A stretch of DNA of 30,927 bases from DTFZ01 sp964510055 (GTDB lineage: Bacteria; Bacillota; Clostridia; Christensenellales; SZUA-584), in NCBI GenBank assembly GCA_964510055.1, contig CAZDZY010000030.1, positions 1 to 30,927 of the forward strand. The letters run 5' to 3'. The position numbers and the translations under genes are program-made. The notes under the pieces were generated by a model, which did no database searches, had not been told where the DNA came from, and saw nothing but the letters and a program-made list of their open reading frames with translations. This document shows, one piece after another, positions 1-7,206 of the stretch. Each line of letters opens with the position of its first letter. Positions within the stretch are counted from its first letter, which is position 1.

Positions 1-14
1 ACTGATTACCCTCC

Positions 15-91
15 CTCCCATACTCCAAAGGGCTTACATCTGAAAATCAATGGATTTTACAGATCAAAGCCCTACAATGGGAGCTTTTTTT
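15..91 (+). terminator. Long hairpin with T-run, probable terminator
   Basis: An imperfect stem of several paired blocks is seen: CTCCCAT (15-21) with ATGGGAG (77-83), AGGGCTT with AAGCCCT, ATCTG with CAGAT, and AAAATC with GGATTTT around a short loop. It is followed by CTTTTTTT, so it should stop plus-strand transcription entering from the left of the window. It is longer than a usual intrinsic terminator, so it could be the 3' end of a structured leader or small RNA whose start lies outside. Confidence 0.55.
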
Positions 92-185
92 ACACATACT
101 GTATTATAGTCACCGCGTGTATAAAAGTCAACAAGCGCCGATAAAAGATTTGCTTATCGTACGGCTGTAAATGTTGTTTTGAAAA

Positions 186-1088
186 TTATTTTCCGCGCAG
201 CATCCGGAGCGCTTTTTCAAAGTAACCGGGCAGCTGGGCTTTAAAAACCATTTCTTCCCCCGTCGCCGGATGGCGCAGGCGGAGTTCCTTTGCGTGCAGC
301 AGCTGGCCGTTTTCGTGCAGCTTCGGTTTTCCCGGGCCGTAGACCTTATCGCCCGCGACCGGCCTGCCTATGCTCGCCATGTGCACCCGTATCTGGTGCG
401 TGCGCCCCGTCTCGAGCGACGCCTCTATATATGTAAATTCCCCGAACCTTTCGAGCACCTTTACGTGCGTGACGGCGTGCCGACCGCGTTCGTCCACCGC
501 CATCTTCTTACGGTCGCGGCGGCTGCGCCCTATGGGCTTATCTATGGTGAGCTCGTCTTCGCGTATATTGCCGTGCACTATTGCGGCGTATATCCGCTTT
601 GCGCTCCTTTCGGCTATCTGTTTCGAGAGCGACGCGTGCGCCTCGTCGTTTTTTGCTACAACGAGCAGCCCGGAAGTGTCCTTATCGAGCCGGTGCACTA
701 TGCCCGGCCGCATCTCCCCGCCTATGCCCGAGAGGTCTTTGACACGGAACAGCAGCGCTCCCACCATAGTGCCCGTAAAATTCCCGGGCGCCGGGTGCAC
801 CACCATACCCTGCGGTTTGTTGATAACGGCTATATACGCGTCTTCGTAGACGATATCTATAGGTATGTCTTCCGGAACGGCGGAAGCTTCCCGGGGCTCC
901 TCAAGGCGCACCGTAACGGCGTCGCCCGGCTTCAGCTTGTCTCCGGGCTTCGCGATTTTCCCGTTTACGCTGACTTCCCCCGAAAGTATGGCATTTTTTA
1001 TCCTCGATCGCGAAAGCGGCATGTTTTCGGCAAGGTACTTGTCCAGCCTGTCCGCGCCGTTTTGTACCGTAATTTTATTTTCTTCCAT
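186..1088 (-). CDS. rluD: RluD-family 23S rRNA pseudouridine synthase
   Basis: Isomerises uridine to pseudouridine in large-subunit rRNA in the cytoplasm. The 300-residue length fits the RluA/RluD family. An N-terminal S4 RNA-binding domain occupies about residues 11-60. The catalytic domain carries the signature HRLDKDTSG with the catalytic Asp at residue 135, and GRTHQIRVH further on. The exact target uridines (E. coli RluD modifies positions 1911/1915/1917) are inferred from the S4 plus catalytic layout only. The ATG at 1088 has no strong ribosome site, and the gene starts 36 bp after the arsR-like gene, so the two may be co-transcribed. In many Firmicutes this gene sits between lspA and pyrR; that context is absent here. 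Confidence 0.9.
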   Translation of the reverse strand: MEENKITVQNGADRLDKYLAENMPLSRSRIKNAILSGEVSVNGKIAKPGDKLKPGDAVTVRLEEPREASAVPEDIPIDIVYEDAYIAVINKPQGMVVHPAPGNFTGTMVGALLFRVKDLSGIGGEMRPGIVHRLDKDTSGLLVVAKNDEAHASLSKQIAERSAKRIYAAIVHGNIREDELTIDKPIGRSRRDRKKMAVDERGRHAVTHVKVLERFGEFTYIEASLETGRTHQIRVHMASIGRPVAGDKVYGPGKPKLHENGQLLHAKELRLRHPATGEEMVFKAQLPGYFEKALRMLRGK

Positions 1089-1124
1089 GCAATAATTCTA
1101 ACATCCGGGCGCTGCCATTTCAAC

Positions 1125-1493
1125 TCACCCGTCTTTTCGCGCCTTTTGCAGCAGCTTTTGGCAGCAATCGTTCGACCCTAAAAGACGCTCCAGTTTTTTC
1201 AGATCTTTTATGTACCTGTCTCCCCCGGCCCATTCTTCTTCAAGGAATTCGCAAAGCTTCCCGCATTCTTTTTTATAATTTTCGCTTACGCTGAAAAAGC
1301 ACCATTGCGATACTTTCCTGCAGCTTATTATGCCCGACTGTTTCAGCCTGCTCAAATGCTTTGACACGTTCGGCTGCAAGAGCCCCAGCGTCTCTTCGAT
1401 TATGCAGACGCAAAGCTCGTGTTTTGCGACAAGGTTCAATATCCTAAGCCTCGTCACATCCCCCAGCGCTTTGAAGGTTTCCGAAATATCCAT
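1125..1493 (-). CDS. ArsR/SmtB-family metal-responsive repressor
   Basis: A 122-residue winged-helix repressor; family members bind operator DNA as dimers and release it on binding metal or metalloid. The N-terminal helices (FKALGDVTRLRIL, residues 7-19) and the recognition helix (QPNVSKHLSRL) are typical. The alpha-3 metal box ELCVC places Cys28 and Cys30 as in ArsR and CadC sensors. Further cysteines lie in ECGKLC and near the C-terminus (DCC), suggesting a thiol-rich sensor for As, Cd, Pb or similar soft metals, but the inducer cannot be fixed from sequence. I prefer the ATG at 1493 over the in-frame GTG at 1502 because it begins the conserved ISETFKALGD region. The gene is divergent from the Cys-rich protein gene at 1645, with an AT palindrome between them, and precedes rluD by 36 bp. 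Confidence 0.85.
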   Translation of the reverse strand: MDISETFKALGDVTRLRILNLVAKHELCVCIIEETLGLLQPNVSKHLSRLKQSGIISCRKVSQWCFFSVSENYKKECGKLCEFLEEEWAGGDRYIKDLKKLERLLGSNDCCQKLLQKARKDG

Positions 1494-1525
1494 ATAATTC
1501 ACCGGCTAAATCACAGTTCTATTAT

Positions 1526-1539
1526 TAATATTTATATTA
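1526..1539. promoter_or_regulatory. AT-rich palindrome, candidate ArsR operator
   Basis: TAATAT-TT-ATATTA is a 6-2-6 inverted repeat 33 bp upstream of the arsR-like ATG, between that gene and the divergent Cys-rich gene. ArsR-family operators are commonly AT-rich imperfect palindromes near the promoter. The assignment is by position and symmetry only. Confidence 0.35.
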
Positions 1540-1644
1540 CATACAAGAAAAAAATGCCCGATAAACAAAATTTCGGGGTCTGTGTAACCAATATTCCTGT
1601 ATCGTCATATAGTGAATTATAAACGATGGAAAGGGGGTATTTTA

Positions 1645-1860
1645 ATGGACGGTTTCTTCGGAGGCGGCAATTCCTGGTGGCCTATACTGCTCCTGCTCTG
1701 CTGCTGTAACGGAAAGGGGTTCGGGGGATTCGGGCACGACGGCTGCGACGGCGGATTTGGAGGCGGCGGCCTCGGGTGCCTGTTGCCGATACTGCTGCTG
1801 TGCTGCTGCGGCGGAAACGGGTTTGGAGGTTTCGGCTGCGGATGCGGCCCCAAATGCTGA
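1645..1860 (+). CDS. Small Gly/Cys-rich protein with internal duplication
   Basis: A 71-residue protein of unrecognised family. The start is the ATG at 1645, preceded by GGAAAGGGGG at good spacing; a longer reading from 1612 lacks a ribosome site. It contains 11 cysteines and about one third glycine. Two copies of one unit are visible: residues 11-30 (WWPILLLL-CCC-GFGGFG) and 46-64 (LLPILLL-CCC-GFGGFG). Each has a short hydrophobic stretch, a Cys triplet and a Gly-Phe tail, and the protein ends CGCGPKC. The hydrophobic parts (6-7 residues) are too short for ordinary transmembrane helices. The composition recalls tiny Gly-rich sporulation or coat proteins of Firmicutes (YjcZ-like), while the cysteines and the divergent ArsR-type repressor suggest metal binding or thiol cross-linking. 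Function is unknown; a strong terminator follows. Confidence 0.7.
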   Translation: MDGFFGGGNSWWPILLLLCCCNGKGFGGFGHDGCDGGFGGGGLGCLLPILLLCCCGGNGFGGFGCGCGPKC

Positions 1861-1904
1861 TAAACATACTATAAAGATGAATCAAGCTTAATATAAGCGT
1901 TACA

Positions 1905-1934
1905 GGATGCCTTCCCCTGGCATCCTTTTGTTTT
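1905..1934 (+). terminator. Intrinsic terminator of the Cys-rich gene
   Basis: GGATGCC (1905-1911) pairs with GGCATCC (1919-1925) across a 7-nt loop and is followed by TTTTGTTTT. It lies 45 bp after the Cys-rich gene's stop codon. Confidence 0.85.
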
Positions 1935-2011
1935 ATAAAGCACTTAGGATTCCGGCAGGTACAAAATATTATATAAATGTGCTAAAATACGCCGCACCCG
2001 CTATGCATACC

Positions 2012-2041
2012 AAAAAACCTTCTGCTCAGCAGAAGGTTTTT
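2012..2041. terminator. Bidirectional terminator after DctP-like gene
   Basis: A 13-bp stem, AAAAACCTTCTGC paired with GCAGAAGGTTTTT around TCA, is seen 15 bp beyond the stop of the minus-strand lipoprotein gene. It reads into a T-run on both strands. Confidence 0.85.
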
Positions 2042-2055
2042 GATAATAATAGTAC

Positions 2056-3243
2056 TTATCCTGCAGGCTGGACGGATGCCGTTGCGGAGGCTTCCGGATC
2101 CGCCGGCGCAGACGCCGACGGGTCGTCGGTCGCAGCCGGCGGCGCGTTCGCGGCGTCTATTTCCGCCTGCTGGCAGGCCGCGATATATCGGTCGACAAGC
2201 GCCGGATCTATAGATTGCTTCATCTGCTCTGCGACCTGCGTCGCAGCGGCTTTAAGCGCCGCGATTATTTCCGGCGTAGGTTCGAAAGACTTAAGCAGCT
2301 TCTTTTTAAAGAGAGCTTCCTGTTCCGTTTCATCGGCTGCCACAGCAGTCATTTCTTCCTGCTCTACCTGGTTGATAAGCTTTTTGAGCCACTCTTTTTT
2401 TACCTCCGTCAATCCGTCGTACTGCTGCTTGTTCATCACGAACAGCCCGACGGGCTGCATGTGGCGCGTTTTTAACAGGTCAGACTGCGAATCGTAAAGT
2501 TTTAAGCTGTTAATAACGGCATAAGTGCTTTCCTGTCCGTTCAAAAGCCCCTGCTTGGTTGCTACGAACAGCTGCGGATCTGTAAGCGTGAATACGTTGC
2601 ACCCAACTTTCTGCCAGAAAAGCTTGCAGTACTCATTATCTTCAACGTTTATCCTTAGCCCTCTTAAGTCTTTTGCCAGAGTAATATGATCTTTTACTTT
2701 CAGCGTGAGGCAGCGGAACGATGTGCTGTAAGCTCCTATAAGCTGCAGCCCGGCCTCGTTAAAATAAGGCTGCATCATATCGATAAAGCTGCCGCTTAAC
2801 ATAATATTGCATGCCGAGAGATTCGTGAACATCATAGGTAAACGAAGCACCTGAAGCTGCGGTATTGCCGCCTGCATCATCGAGGCGTCGCCCGTATATA
2901 TGGAAACATCGCCTGTTCTTACCGCTTCAATGATATCCGCGTCGGTGCCTTTCTCCCCGCCTTCGTAAAAGTCTATAGTCAGCGCTCCTAAAGAATCCGA
3001 TTCAAGGGTATCAAAACCGCTCTTTATCGCATTGCCCTTGTGTGTTCCGGAAATCACGCTTGCGCTTGCCATGCTTAATACCAGAGGCGGTTCAGTAGGC
3101 GAAGGCGCGGGTGTCGGCGAAGGCGTAGGCTCCGGAGTCGAAGTTGCCGAAACCGACGGGGTAACGGTTTCTCCGCCCGAACAGCCCGCAAAAATAGCAA
3201 ATACCGTTATTGCGCACAATACTATCGCCAGTGTCCTCTTCAT
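2056..3243 (-). CDS. TRAP-type (DctP-like) solute-binding lipoprotein
   Basis: A 395-residue extracytoplasmic binding protein resembling the DctP family of TRAP transporters, which bind organic acids. The signal peptide ends in the lipobox FAGC with Cys21, so it should be lipid-anchored outside the membrane. A Thr/Pro/Ser linker (about residues 28-52) precedes the binding domain. DctP-like segments include IIEAVRTGDVSIYTG, QVLRLPMMF and DLRGLRINVEDNEY. A second Ala/Ser/Pro-rich low-complexity tail ends the protein. The start at 3243 is chosen because AAGGAGAGAG precedes it and it begins the signal peptide; an in-frame upstream start at 3288 has neither. No dctQ or dctM membrane genes flank it, so it is an orphan receptor here. 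Substrate unknown. Confidence 0.8.
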   Translation of the reverse strand: MKRTLAIVLCAITVFAIFAGCSGGETVTPSVSATSTPEPTPSPTPAPSPTEPPLVLSMASASVISGTHKGNAIKSGFDTLESDSLGALTIDFYEGGEKGTDADIIEAVRTGDVSIYTGDASMMQAAIPQLQVLRLPMMFTNLSACNIMLSGSFIDMMQPYFNEAGLQLIGAYSTSFRCLTLKVKDHITLAKDLRGLRINVEDNEYCKLFWQKVGCNVFTLTDPQLFVATKQGLLNGQESTYAVINSLKLYDSQSDLLKTRHMQPVGLFVMNKQQYDGLTEVKKEWLKKLINQVEQEEMTAVAADETEQEALFKKKLLKSFEPTPEIIAALKAAATQVAEQMKQSIDPALVDRYIAACQQAEIDAANAPPAATDDPSASAPADPEASATASVQPAG

Positions 3244-3331
3244 TTCTCTCTCCTTTTGATTACCTGTTTTGTATATAAAAACATTCACGGTTATATTTCT
3301 GTTTAAACAGCCGGAAGCAATTTTGTCTTTT

Positions 3332-3340
3332 ATTATACCA
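3332..3340 (-). promoter_or_regulatory. Extended -10 promoter element of DctP-like gene
   Basis: On the minus strand TGG-TATAAT is an exact extended -10 (TGn-TATAAT) about 90 bp upstream of the lipoprotein start. The -35 region is poor (TTTTAA), as is usual for extended -10 promoters. Confidence 0.5.
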
Positions 3341-3416
3341 TACTTTTTAGATTTTTAAAATTTCATATACGAAATGGCAGAAATTGTGCGCCATGATCCT
3401 GCTGATAAATAAACGT

Positions 3417-3692
3417 TTAAAACCGGCCGGTTGATCGTTTATTGAAATTCAAAACCGGGATCCGCACTTGTTGCATTTCCTTGCCCGGCCTTTTCTTCTT
3501 GCGCCTCCCTGCGGGCATTTGGGCAGCCGCGTCAAAGAATCTAAACTGACAGATACCTTTTCTTCCCCATCGCGCCTTCTGCGTGAAGCAAAGTTCCCCT
3601 GTCTGCCTTCTTGGCTTTTCCACAAAGCTTTTGTTCTCATCCTGTTTAAAATATGCGTCCTGCTGTATCTTTGACGTATTAAACCAAGGCAT
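3417..3692 (-). CDS. Hypothetical small basic protein
   Basis: A 91-residue ORF of unknown family starting MPWFNTSKIQQDAYF, with a lysine/arginine-rich C-terminal half (GRRKKKRPGK) and only two cysteines. The ATG at 3692 has GAGGG about 8 nt upstream, and a promoter-like sequence (TTGTTT, 17 bp, TATGAT) lies just before it, which supports expression. Against it, another minus-strand frame over the same stretch is also open and ends in CNKCGSRF, so the true frame is uncertain or one is a frameshifted relic. No domain is recognised. It lies between the DctP-like gene and the glycosyltransferase gene on the same strand. Confidence 0.35.
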   Translation of the reverse strand: MPWFNTSKIQQDAYFKQDENKSFVEKPRRQTGELCFTQKARWGRKGICQFRFFDAAAQMPAGRRKKKRPGKEMQQVRIPVLNFNKRSTGRF

Positions 3693-3714
3693 GATCTGCA
3701 CCCTCTTTTATGAT

Positions 3715-3743
3715 ATCATATCACTGTTTATTTATGGAAACAA
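3715..3743 (-). promoter_or_regulatory. Candidate promoter for the 3692 ORF
   Basis: Minus strand: TTGTTT (3743-3738), a 17-bp spacer, then TATGAT (3720-3715). The -10 is half of a perfect 12-bp palindrome, TATGATATCATA (3709-3720), which could be an operator. Confidence 0.35.
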
Positions 3744-3772
3744 GTCATAATAACATAGAGGAGGTTTGATCA

Positions 3773-3835
3773 ATGGGTGATTCCGGTTATTATAAGCGCC
3801 GCTCGTCAGGTGTAACTCCGCAGCGCGGCCCATAA
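3773..3835 (+). CDS. Possible 20-residue peptide with strong ribosome site
   Basis: ATG at 3773 follows GAGGAGG with an 8-nt spacer, the best ribosome site in this stretch. The frame is only 20 codons (begins MGDSGYYKRR, ends VTPQRGP) and runs antisense into the last 30 bp of the convergent glycosyltransferase gene. No clear plus-strand promoter was found. It may be a real micro-peptide, the remnant of a truncated gene, or chance. Confidence 0.25.
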   Translation: MGDSGYYKRRSSGVTPQRGP

Positions 3836-5425
3836 TTGGTCCACGGGTATTTTCAGCCCTTTGCAAACGTAGATGGACCGGTCTACGAGGGACAGCGTGG
3901 AATACGGAACGCTTTCCGATCCGGGGAAAGTATCTACATCGTTAAATATGCTCTTCAGGAACGAGTAGCTGTCTGCTCCCATATTTACACAGATTATGAG
4001 TTCTCCATCATATCCGTTATATCCCCAGTAATAAGCGCCCATGTTGGCGCTGACAGCCGGCGGCAGCCCGTATTTTTTACCATAGTAGTCCATAGCGCCG
4101 ACTGCGCCGTAAAGGCTGCAGTATACCCCGCACTTCTTCCGGTCCCCCTCAGGCAGGGAATGGTATACCTCGGACGCTGACTTAGCCAGCTCATCCCAGC
4201 CAAGCCGCCCTGCAAAATATGTAGGAACGCCGGTAAACGGGATAGTATCCCAGGTTACGTACTCCGAATATCCTATCGCTTTATTATAATCAGCGGTATC
4301 CCCGGGAGAGAGCACGGGGAAGCACACAGGAACGAAAGCGGCCCCTAGCAGGCAGACAGCGGCGAGGTATGCCGCCTTCAAAGTCAATGCGATTCTTCTT
4401 TTCTTTCCTTCGGGCGGCTGTACCGCAATATCATCGGTTTGGTCTAAGGGCAGCGGCGCGTTCCGGAAGTTCTTTTCCAGACAGACGGAGCCGAAGGCTA
4501 AGAGGGGCAGCAGCGCGCCCGCGAGGGCGTAGAACTTAACAGACAGGATAGCTGCCAATGTGAAGTAAGCCAGAAACGCCCATGCAAAAGGCCTGAATAT
4601 GCGCCCTCTTCTCGTGAAAAGCAATACAAGGCCTCCCAGCCAGAGAAGTACGGATATAGGGTTCATTACCACAAAAATATACTGAAGCAGAAGAACTGCC
4701 GAAGGGCTTACCGTACGGGCTCCTTTGTAAGCAAGCAGGTATTCAATAATGGGAAAACCATGCGCAGCCTGCCAGATAATAAATGGAACGCAGCAAAGAG
4801 CAGCAATGCTTATTGATATCCAGAACCATTTACTTGCGAGGTACTTGCGCGCCTTTGTGAGCAGTATGCCTGTGACAAGGCATATCAGCAGAAATCCCAT
4901 CGTTATTTTTACCATCAACCCTATGCCTGCGGCGAGGCCGAGAAGGATCCATGTGCGCGGGGCGGTTTCGCCTTTAATTATTTTTGCTGTCATGAACACC
5001 ACAATAGCGGACATCAACTGGTCGAATGCGTCATAGGTAAACATGCCGAAGAATGTCATGAACACAGGCGCAAACATAACCGCAGCGGCGGCAAGCACCT
5101 GCGCGAACCTGCCTCCGCCCATTTTCCGCGCGGTTAGGGCGGCAAAAAGCATGGCAAACGAGCCCGCCAATGCCGGGAAAACGTGCATGGCAGTTATTGA
5201 ATCGCCCATCAGCATGCGCGACAGCGCCATCAGCCAGCCTGTGACCGGCGGTACATCCATATAGCCTAAGGCCAGATGGCCGCTCATGGAATAGTAATAA
5301 TACTCGTCGAAGAAAAGCCCGTACTGTTTGTTTGTAAACATATGCAGTATAAAATTCAAAGCCATAAGATAGATGACGATGGCTGTAGCGCCGGTAAGGG
5401 CTGTTTTTGTAAAGATCTTTTTCAT
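3806..5425 (-). CDS. GT39/ArnT-like membrane glycosyltransferase (PMT_2)
   Basis: A 539-residue polytopic membrane protein of the dolichyl-phosphate-mannose protein mannosyltransferase/ArnT superfamily. Members move a sugar from a polyprenyl-phosphate donor to a protein or lipid on the outer membrane face. About 10-12 hydrophobic helices fill residues 10-380. The first extracytoplasmic loop has the expected acidic motif FFDEYYYYSM and GYMDVPPVTGW; the Asp-Glu pair is the likely catalytic or metal site. A soluble C-terminal part (about 380-539) follows. Donor and acceptor cannot be told. The start has GGAG about 8 nt upstream. It stands alone with no glycan-synthesis neighbours and no clear terminator. 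Confidence 0.8.
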   Translation of the reverse strand: MKKIFTKTALTGATAIVIYLMALNFILHMFTNKQYGLFFDEYYYYSMSGHLALGYMDVPPVTGWLMALSRMLMGDSITAMHVFPALAGSFAMLFAALTARKMGGGRFAQVLAAAAVMFAPVFMTFFGMFTYDAFDQLMSAIVVFMTAKIIKGETAPRTWILLGLAAGIGLMVKITMGFLLICLVTGILLTKARKYLASKWFWISISIAALCCVPFIIWQAAHGFPIIEYLLAYKGARTVSPSAVLLLQYIFVVMNPISVLLWLGGLVLLFTRRGRIFRPFAWAFLAYFTLAAILSVKFYALAGALLPLLAFGSVCLEKNFRNAPLPLDQTDDIAVQPPEGKKRRIALTLKAAYLAAVCLLGAAFVPVCFPVLSPGDTADYNKAIGYSEYVTWDTIPFTGVPTYFAGRLGWDELAKSASEVYHSLPEGDRKKCGVYCSLYGAVGAMDYYGKKYGLPPAVSANMGAYYWGYNGYDGELIICVNMGADSYSFLKSIFNDVDTFPGSESVPYSTLSLVDRSIYVCKGLKIPVDQLWAALRSYT

Positions 5426-5689
5426 AGCACCGCTCCAGATAAAGTTATCGTACTGATTTTATTATGGGCATTAATAGCTGGTAATAGATAAAACTAGTAT
5501 AAAAAGGTGATTTATTGTCGACTGTGGGAAACAGTATGTTTTATTCTGGATTATTTTAATATATAAACGTAACGAATGAATTTATACTATAAACAAAAAT
5601 ATGAGTTCGGCAAGGAAATATAGCTTTTTTTGGCCATTACGGATATCAAACATTTCCACCGCGCTATACGCAATATGACATAGTTAAAC
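5426..5689. other. AT-rich intergenic region without recognised gene
   Basis: This separates the glycosyltransferase gene from the asnS terminator. It must hold the glycosyltransferase promoter; a TATACT on the minus strand near 5500 is a weak -10 candidate without a convincing -35. A small hairpin, ACTGT-GGGAA-ACAGT, lies near 5522. I see no ORF or RNA gene. Confidence 0.4.
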
Positions 5690-5694
5690 TAAAA

Positions 5695-5726
5695 TGGCCT
5701 GCTTCCGATTCACTTGGAGCAGGCCA
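5695..5726 (-). terminator. Intrinsic terminator of asnS
   Basis: TGGCCTGCTTCC (5695-5706) pairs with GGAGCAGGCCA (5716-5726) with one bulged base. On the minus strand it is followed by TTTTAG, 63 bp beyond the asnS stop. Confidence 0.75.
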
Positions 5727-5789
5727 AATCTCGCTTGATTCACGGGACTGTTTCGGCGGCAATCGTGTAATTAGACGGATCGACGCCGA

Positions 5790-7169
5790 CTAAAATTCGC
5801 AGTTTTGCGGCGTCCTCGCGTATGGTATTACGTCGCGTATATTTTCCATGCCCGAGAGGTATATGAGAAGCCTCTCGAAGCCCATGCCGAAACCGGCATG
5901 CTCGCAGCCGCCGAACTTCCGGAGATTGAGATACCAGTACATCTCATCAGCTGAGATGCCCATCTCGTTCATACGGCTAAAAAGCTTGTCGTACCTCGAC
6001 TCCCTCTGGCTGCCGCCCATGAGCTCTCCCGCCCCGGGCACGAGCAGGTCGACCGCGGCCACCGTTTTATCGTCGCCGTTCTGGTACATGTAAAACGCTT
6101 TTATCTCTTTGGGCCAGTCGTATACGAACACAGGTGAATCGAAATGCTCGTCCGTTAAATACTTTTCGTGCTCCTTGGCGAGGTCTCCTCCGTATTCGGC
6201 TTTAAACTCGAAATCCTTATCCGCCTTCTGCAGTATCTCTATAGCGTCGCCGTATCTAACCCTCGCTATCTTCGAGCCTACGAGCCTGGTAAGCTTTTCT
6301 TTCAGCGGCGTCTTCGTGTATTCCTGCAGGAAGTCTATCTCTTCGCCCGCGTGCATAAGGCAATAATCAACTATATATTTTAAGAAGTCTTCTTCTATGT
6401 CCATGAGCTTGTTTATCCCGCAGAACGCTATCTCCGGCTCTATCATCCAGAACTCTGCCGCATGCGTCTTCGTATTCGAATTCTCCGCCCGGAACGTAGG
6501 CCCGAACGTATATATCCTTTTAAACGCTAAAGCGAACGTTTCCCCCTCGAGCTGCCCGGTCACCGCAAGCGACGTATGCTTTCCGAACAAATCCTGACTG
6601 AAGTCAACAGGCCGCTTTACGTTTTCAATATCGAGAGACGTTACCGTAAACGTATTTCCCGCGCCTTCCGCGTCGTTGCCGGATATAAGCGGCGTATGCA
6701 CATATACGTACCCGTTCTTCTCGAAATAACTGTGGATAGCCGTGGAAGCTACGCTCCTTAAGCGGAACATAGCCTGAAACAGCCTCGTCCTCGGGCGAAG
6801 GTACGCTATCTCGCGCAGGAACTCGAGACTGTGCCGTTTAGGCTGAAGAGGATACTCCTCCGGACAGTCCCCCAAAAGCTCGGCGGATCTCGCCTGTATC
6901 TCATAAACATCGTCTCTTCCCTGTGAATGTATCAGCTTCCCGCATACGCGTATGGCAGCCCCCACATGGTATGCGTTTATTTCGGCAAAGCTGCCGATGC
7001 TTTCGTCATAAACGACCTGTAACGATTTAAAGCACGTTCCGTCAAAGAAGTCTATAAAGCCGAACGTCTTCTGCCTGCGGTGGTTGCGTATCCACCCTTC
7101 CACGCATATTTCCCTGTCAATATACTTTTCAGTATTGCCCAATATCTCCCTCAGATCCAAAGCATCCAT
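5790..7169 (-). CDS. asnS: Asparaginyl-tRNA synthetase
   Basis: Charges tRNA-Asn with asparagine using ATP in the cytoplasm. The 459-residue length is typical of bacterial AsnS. The N-terminal OB-fold anticodon-binding domain (about residues 17-100, starting ICVEGWIRNHR) precedes the class II catalytic core. Motif 2 reads FGPTFRAENSNT near residue 222, and motif 3 is in GFGMGFERLLIYLSG near the C-terminus. The insert and the C-terminal IRDVIPYARTP are AsnS-like rather than AspS-like. It follows a GNAT gene by 37 bp on the same strand and probably shares its transcript, which leaves no room for a T-box leader directly before asnS. A terminator follows. Confidence 0.96.
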   Translation of the reverse strand: MDALDLREILGNTEKYIDREICVEGWIRNHRRQKTFGFIDFFDGTCFKSLQVVYDESIGSFAEINAYHVGAAIRVCGKLIHSQGRDDVYEIQARSAELLGDCPEEYPLQPKRHSLEFLREIAYLRPRTRLFQAMFRLRSVASTAIHSYFEKNGYVYVHTPLISGNDAEGAGNTFTVTSLDIENVKRPVDFSQDLFGKHTSLAVTGQLEGETFALAFKRIYTFGPTFRAENSNTKTHAAEFWMIEPEIAFCGINKLMDIEEDFLKYIVDYCLMHAGEEIDFLQEYTKTPLKEKLTRLVGSKIARVRYGDAIEILQKADKDFEFKAEYGGDLAKEHEKYLTDEHFDSPVFVYDWPKEIKAFYMYQNGDDKTVAAVDLLVPGAGELMGGSQRESRYDKLFSRMNEMGISADEMYWYLNLRKFGGCEHAGFGMGFERLLIYLSGMENIRDVIPYARTPQNCEF

Positions 7170-7206
7170 AAAATTGCCTTTCTCGTATAGTTTTATTGAT
7201 AATAAG

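Noticed and set aside
270..1181. Plus-strand ORF of 303 codons opposite rluD
   Set aside because: It is the antisense shadow of a clearly recognisable pseudouridine synthase; no ribosome site and no domain.
1617..1853. Proline-rich minus-strand ORF
   Set aside because: It is the mirror of the Gly-rich plus-strand gene (GGN codons read as proline); the plus strand has the ribosome site and terminator.
7170..7206. Possible T-box leader for asnS
   Set aside because: Only 37 bp separate asnS from the upstream GNAT gene, too short for a T-box, and no specifier or T-box sequence is present.
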